Shown one piece after another: positions 6,673-7,651 of a stretch of 7,651 nt of DNA. The stretch's first letter is position 1. Each line of letters starts with the position of its first letter. Both the position numbers and the translations under genes were made by a program. Origin of the DNA: Gammaproteobacteria bacterium (lineage in GTDB: Bacteria > Pseudomonadota > Gammaproteobacteria > Pseudomonadales > Azotimanducaceae). The notes under the pieces were generated by a model. That model was given only the letters and a program-made list of their open reading frames with translations. It was not told the origin of the DNA and made no database searches. The stretch is taken from the NCBI GenBank assembly GCA_018667205.1, contig JABIVN010000049.1, positions 1 through 7,651 on the forward strand. Direction: 5' to 3'.

Positions 6673-7651
6673 ATGAGATGGCTCATTTTATTGCTGTGCG
6701 TGTTTTCCTGCCGATTGTTTGCGCATGAAGTTCAGCCTGCTGTATTGCAGTTGACCCAGGCTGGCAATGGGGTTGACTGGAAAGTACTTTTTAAACAGCC
6801 ATTTAGATCATCACGGACAAGAAGTGCCGCCGCTTCTTTAGCGCCGTTCAACCTGGCTGTCATCACCAATTGTGTTGCATCCTCTGGGCGCCAACGCACC
6901 AGCGGCGTGATGCTCGAACAGAGGTTTAACTTGAAATGCATGGATGAGCCGCTGTCCGTGATGAGTATCAACGGTATTGAGCAGACGCTGGTCGACGTTA
7001 TCGTTACCGTGAAGGACAGGCAAGCAGCCACCACCCGTTACCTGTTAAATGCGCGCAAGCCATCGGTCGAGTTTTCATCTGGCACCGCCATTCCAATTTT
7101 CCTCTTACTTGGCATCGAGCATTTACTACTCGGTTTCGATCATGTGTTGTTTCTGCTGGTGCTGCTGTATCTAGTGCCTGGTTGGAAAAACCTGCTTGGC
7201 GTAATAACAGCATTTACCGTTGCACATTCGTTGACCCTCGGTTTGTCTGTATTTCAGTTGATCACCCTACCTCAGCCACCGGTTGAGGCGCTTGTCGCGC
7301 TTAGTATTGTGGTGCTGGCACGAGAGGCACTATCTTCACGGCGCAGTCTGATCAGCGCTCGGCCTTGGTTAGCAGCACTCGCTTTTGGCCTGCTGCATGG
7401 CCTGGGGTTTGCGGGGGCATTGTCGGCCATTGGACTACCAGAGGACAATGCAGTCGGCGCATTGTTCCTGTTTAACGTCGGCATCGAACTAGGGCAACTG
7501 ATGATCGTCAGCCTGGCGCTAACCTTGGTTGTCGTTGGCGCACGGCTAGGTCTAAAAATGACGTGGCATTTATCCCAGCCCATGGCGTTAATGCAAGCTC
7601 CTTTGTATCTGGCCGGCGGCATCTCTACGTATTGGTTTGTTGAGCGATGCG
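6673..7651 (+). CDS. HupE/UreJ-type membrane protein, putative metal permease (3' end outside window)
   Basis: This frame is open to the window end: 326 codons are visible, and the product is probably missing only a short tail. The ATG directly follows the TAA of the isomerase gene with no gap. Residues 1-17 form a signal peptide ending LFA, predicted to be cut before HEVQP, so the mature protein would begin with His. An extracytoplasmic domain of ~115 residues follows, with two Cys (C67, C89) that could pair. Then come about six or seven hydrophobic segments from ~139. The HupE/UreJ signature HX5DH is H150-D156-H157 (GIEHLLLGFDHVLF). Later membrane motifs are FTVAHSLTL (H185), FGLLHGLGFAG (H242) and FNVGIELGQL (E272). 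HupE/UreJ relatives are associated with nickel or cobalt transport for hydrogenase and urease. Neither enzyme is encoded here, so the metal, if any, is unknown. Confidence 0.88.
   Translation, partial: MRWLILLLCVFSCRLFAHEVQPAVLQLTQAGNGVDWKVLFKQPFRSSRTRSAAASLAPFNLAVITNCVASSGRQRTSGVMLEQRFNLKCMDEPLSVMSINGIEQTLVDVIVTVKDRQAATTRYLLNARKPSVEFSSGTAIPIFLLLGIEHLLLGFDHVLFLLVLLYLVPGWKNLLGVITAFTVAHSLTLGLSVFQLITLPQPPVEALVALSIVVLAREALSSRRSLISARPWLAALAFGLLHGLGFAGALSAIGLPEDNAVGALFLFNVGIELGQLMIVSLALTLVVVGARLGLKMTWHLSQPMALMQAPLYLAGGISTYWFVERC

Noticed and set aside
7272..7622. 116-codon minus-strand frame at the right end
   Set aside because: It is antisense to the HupE/UreJ-like gene, whose membrane motifs are clear; the product looks like a low-complexity Ser/Arg/Ala shadow.

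Overview
The window reads as a chromosomal segment of a Gram-negative proteobacterium, most likely a gammaproteobacterium. This is inferred from slyX (typical of Proteobacteria), an N-terminal lipobox on the DUF3604-type protein, and general protein resemblance. Base composition is moderate (roughly 50-55% GC by eye) and coding density is high. There are no tRNA or rRNA genes, insertion sequences, CRISPR arrays or long repeats. The layout looks like ordinary chromosome with one poorly characterised three-gene cassette at the right end.

Left (2-1171, + strand): the C-terminal ~40% of valyl-tRNA synthetase (valS), cut by the window edge. It converges on a four-gene minus-strand block (3857 down to 1251): hisH, hisF, slyX and a PIG3-type NAD(P)H quinone oxidoreductase. 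The genes overlap or nearly touch: hisH/hisF by 7 nt, hisF/slyX by 1 nt in a TGATG junction, and the slyX stop codon lies inside the ribosome-binding site of the oxidoreductase. They should therefore be one transcript, probably driven by a perfect TATAAT -10 box just upstream of hisH. HisH and HisF together form imidazole glycerol phosphate synthase of histidine biosynthesis, or a paralogous ammonia-channelling amidotransferase/cyclase. hisA and the rest of the his operon are absent here, and both proteins differ from the commonest family signature at a few positions.

Right (4013-7651, + strand, divergent from hisH): a compact trio encoding a large DUF3604 lipoprotein with PHP-like metal-ligand motifs, a membrane-anchored parvulin-type peptidyl-prolyl isomerase, and a HupE/UreJ-type multispanning membrane protein that runs off the window end. 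The junctions are 5 nt and 0 nt, and all three products are predicted to act at or outside the inner membrane. This suggests an envelope system combining a metal-dependent hydrolase-like lipoprotein, a folding factor and a putative metal permease. No function for the set can be read from the sequence. It is the best candidate here for an undescribed system.
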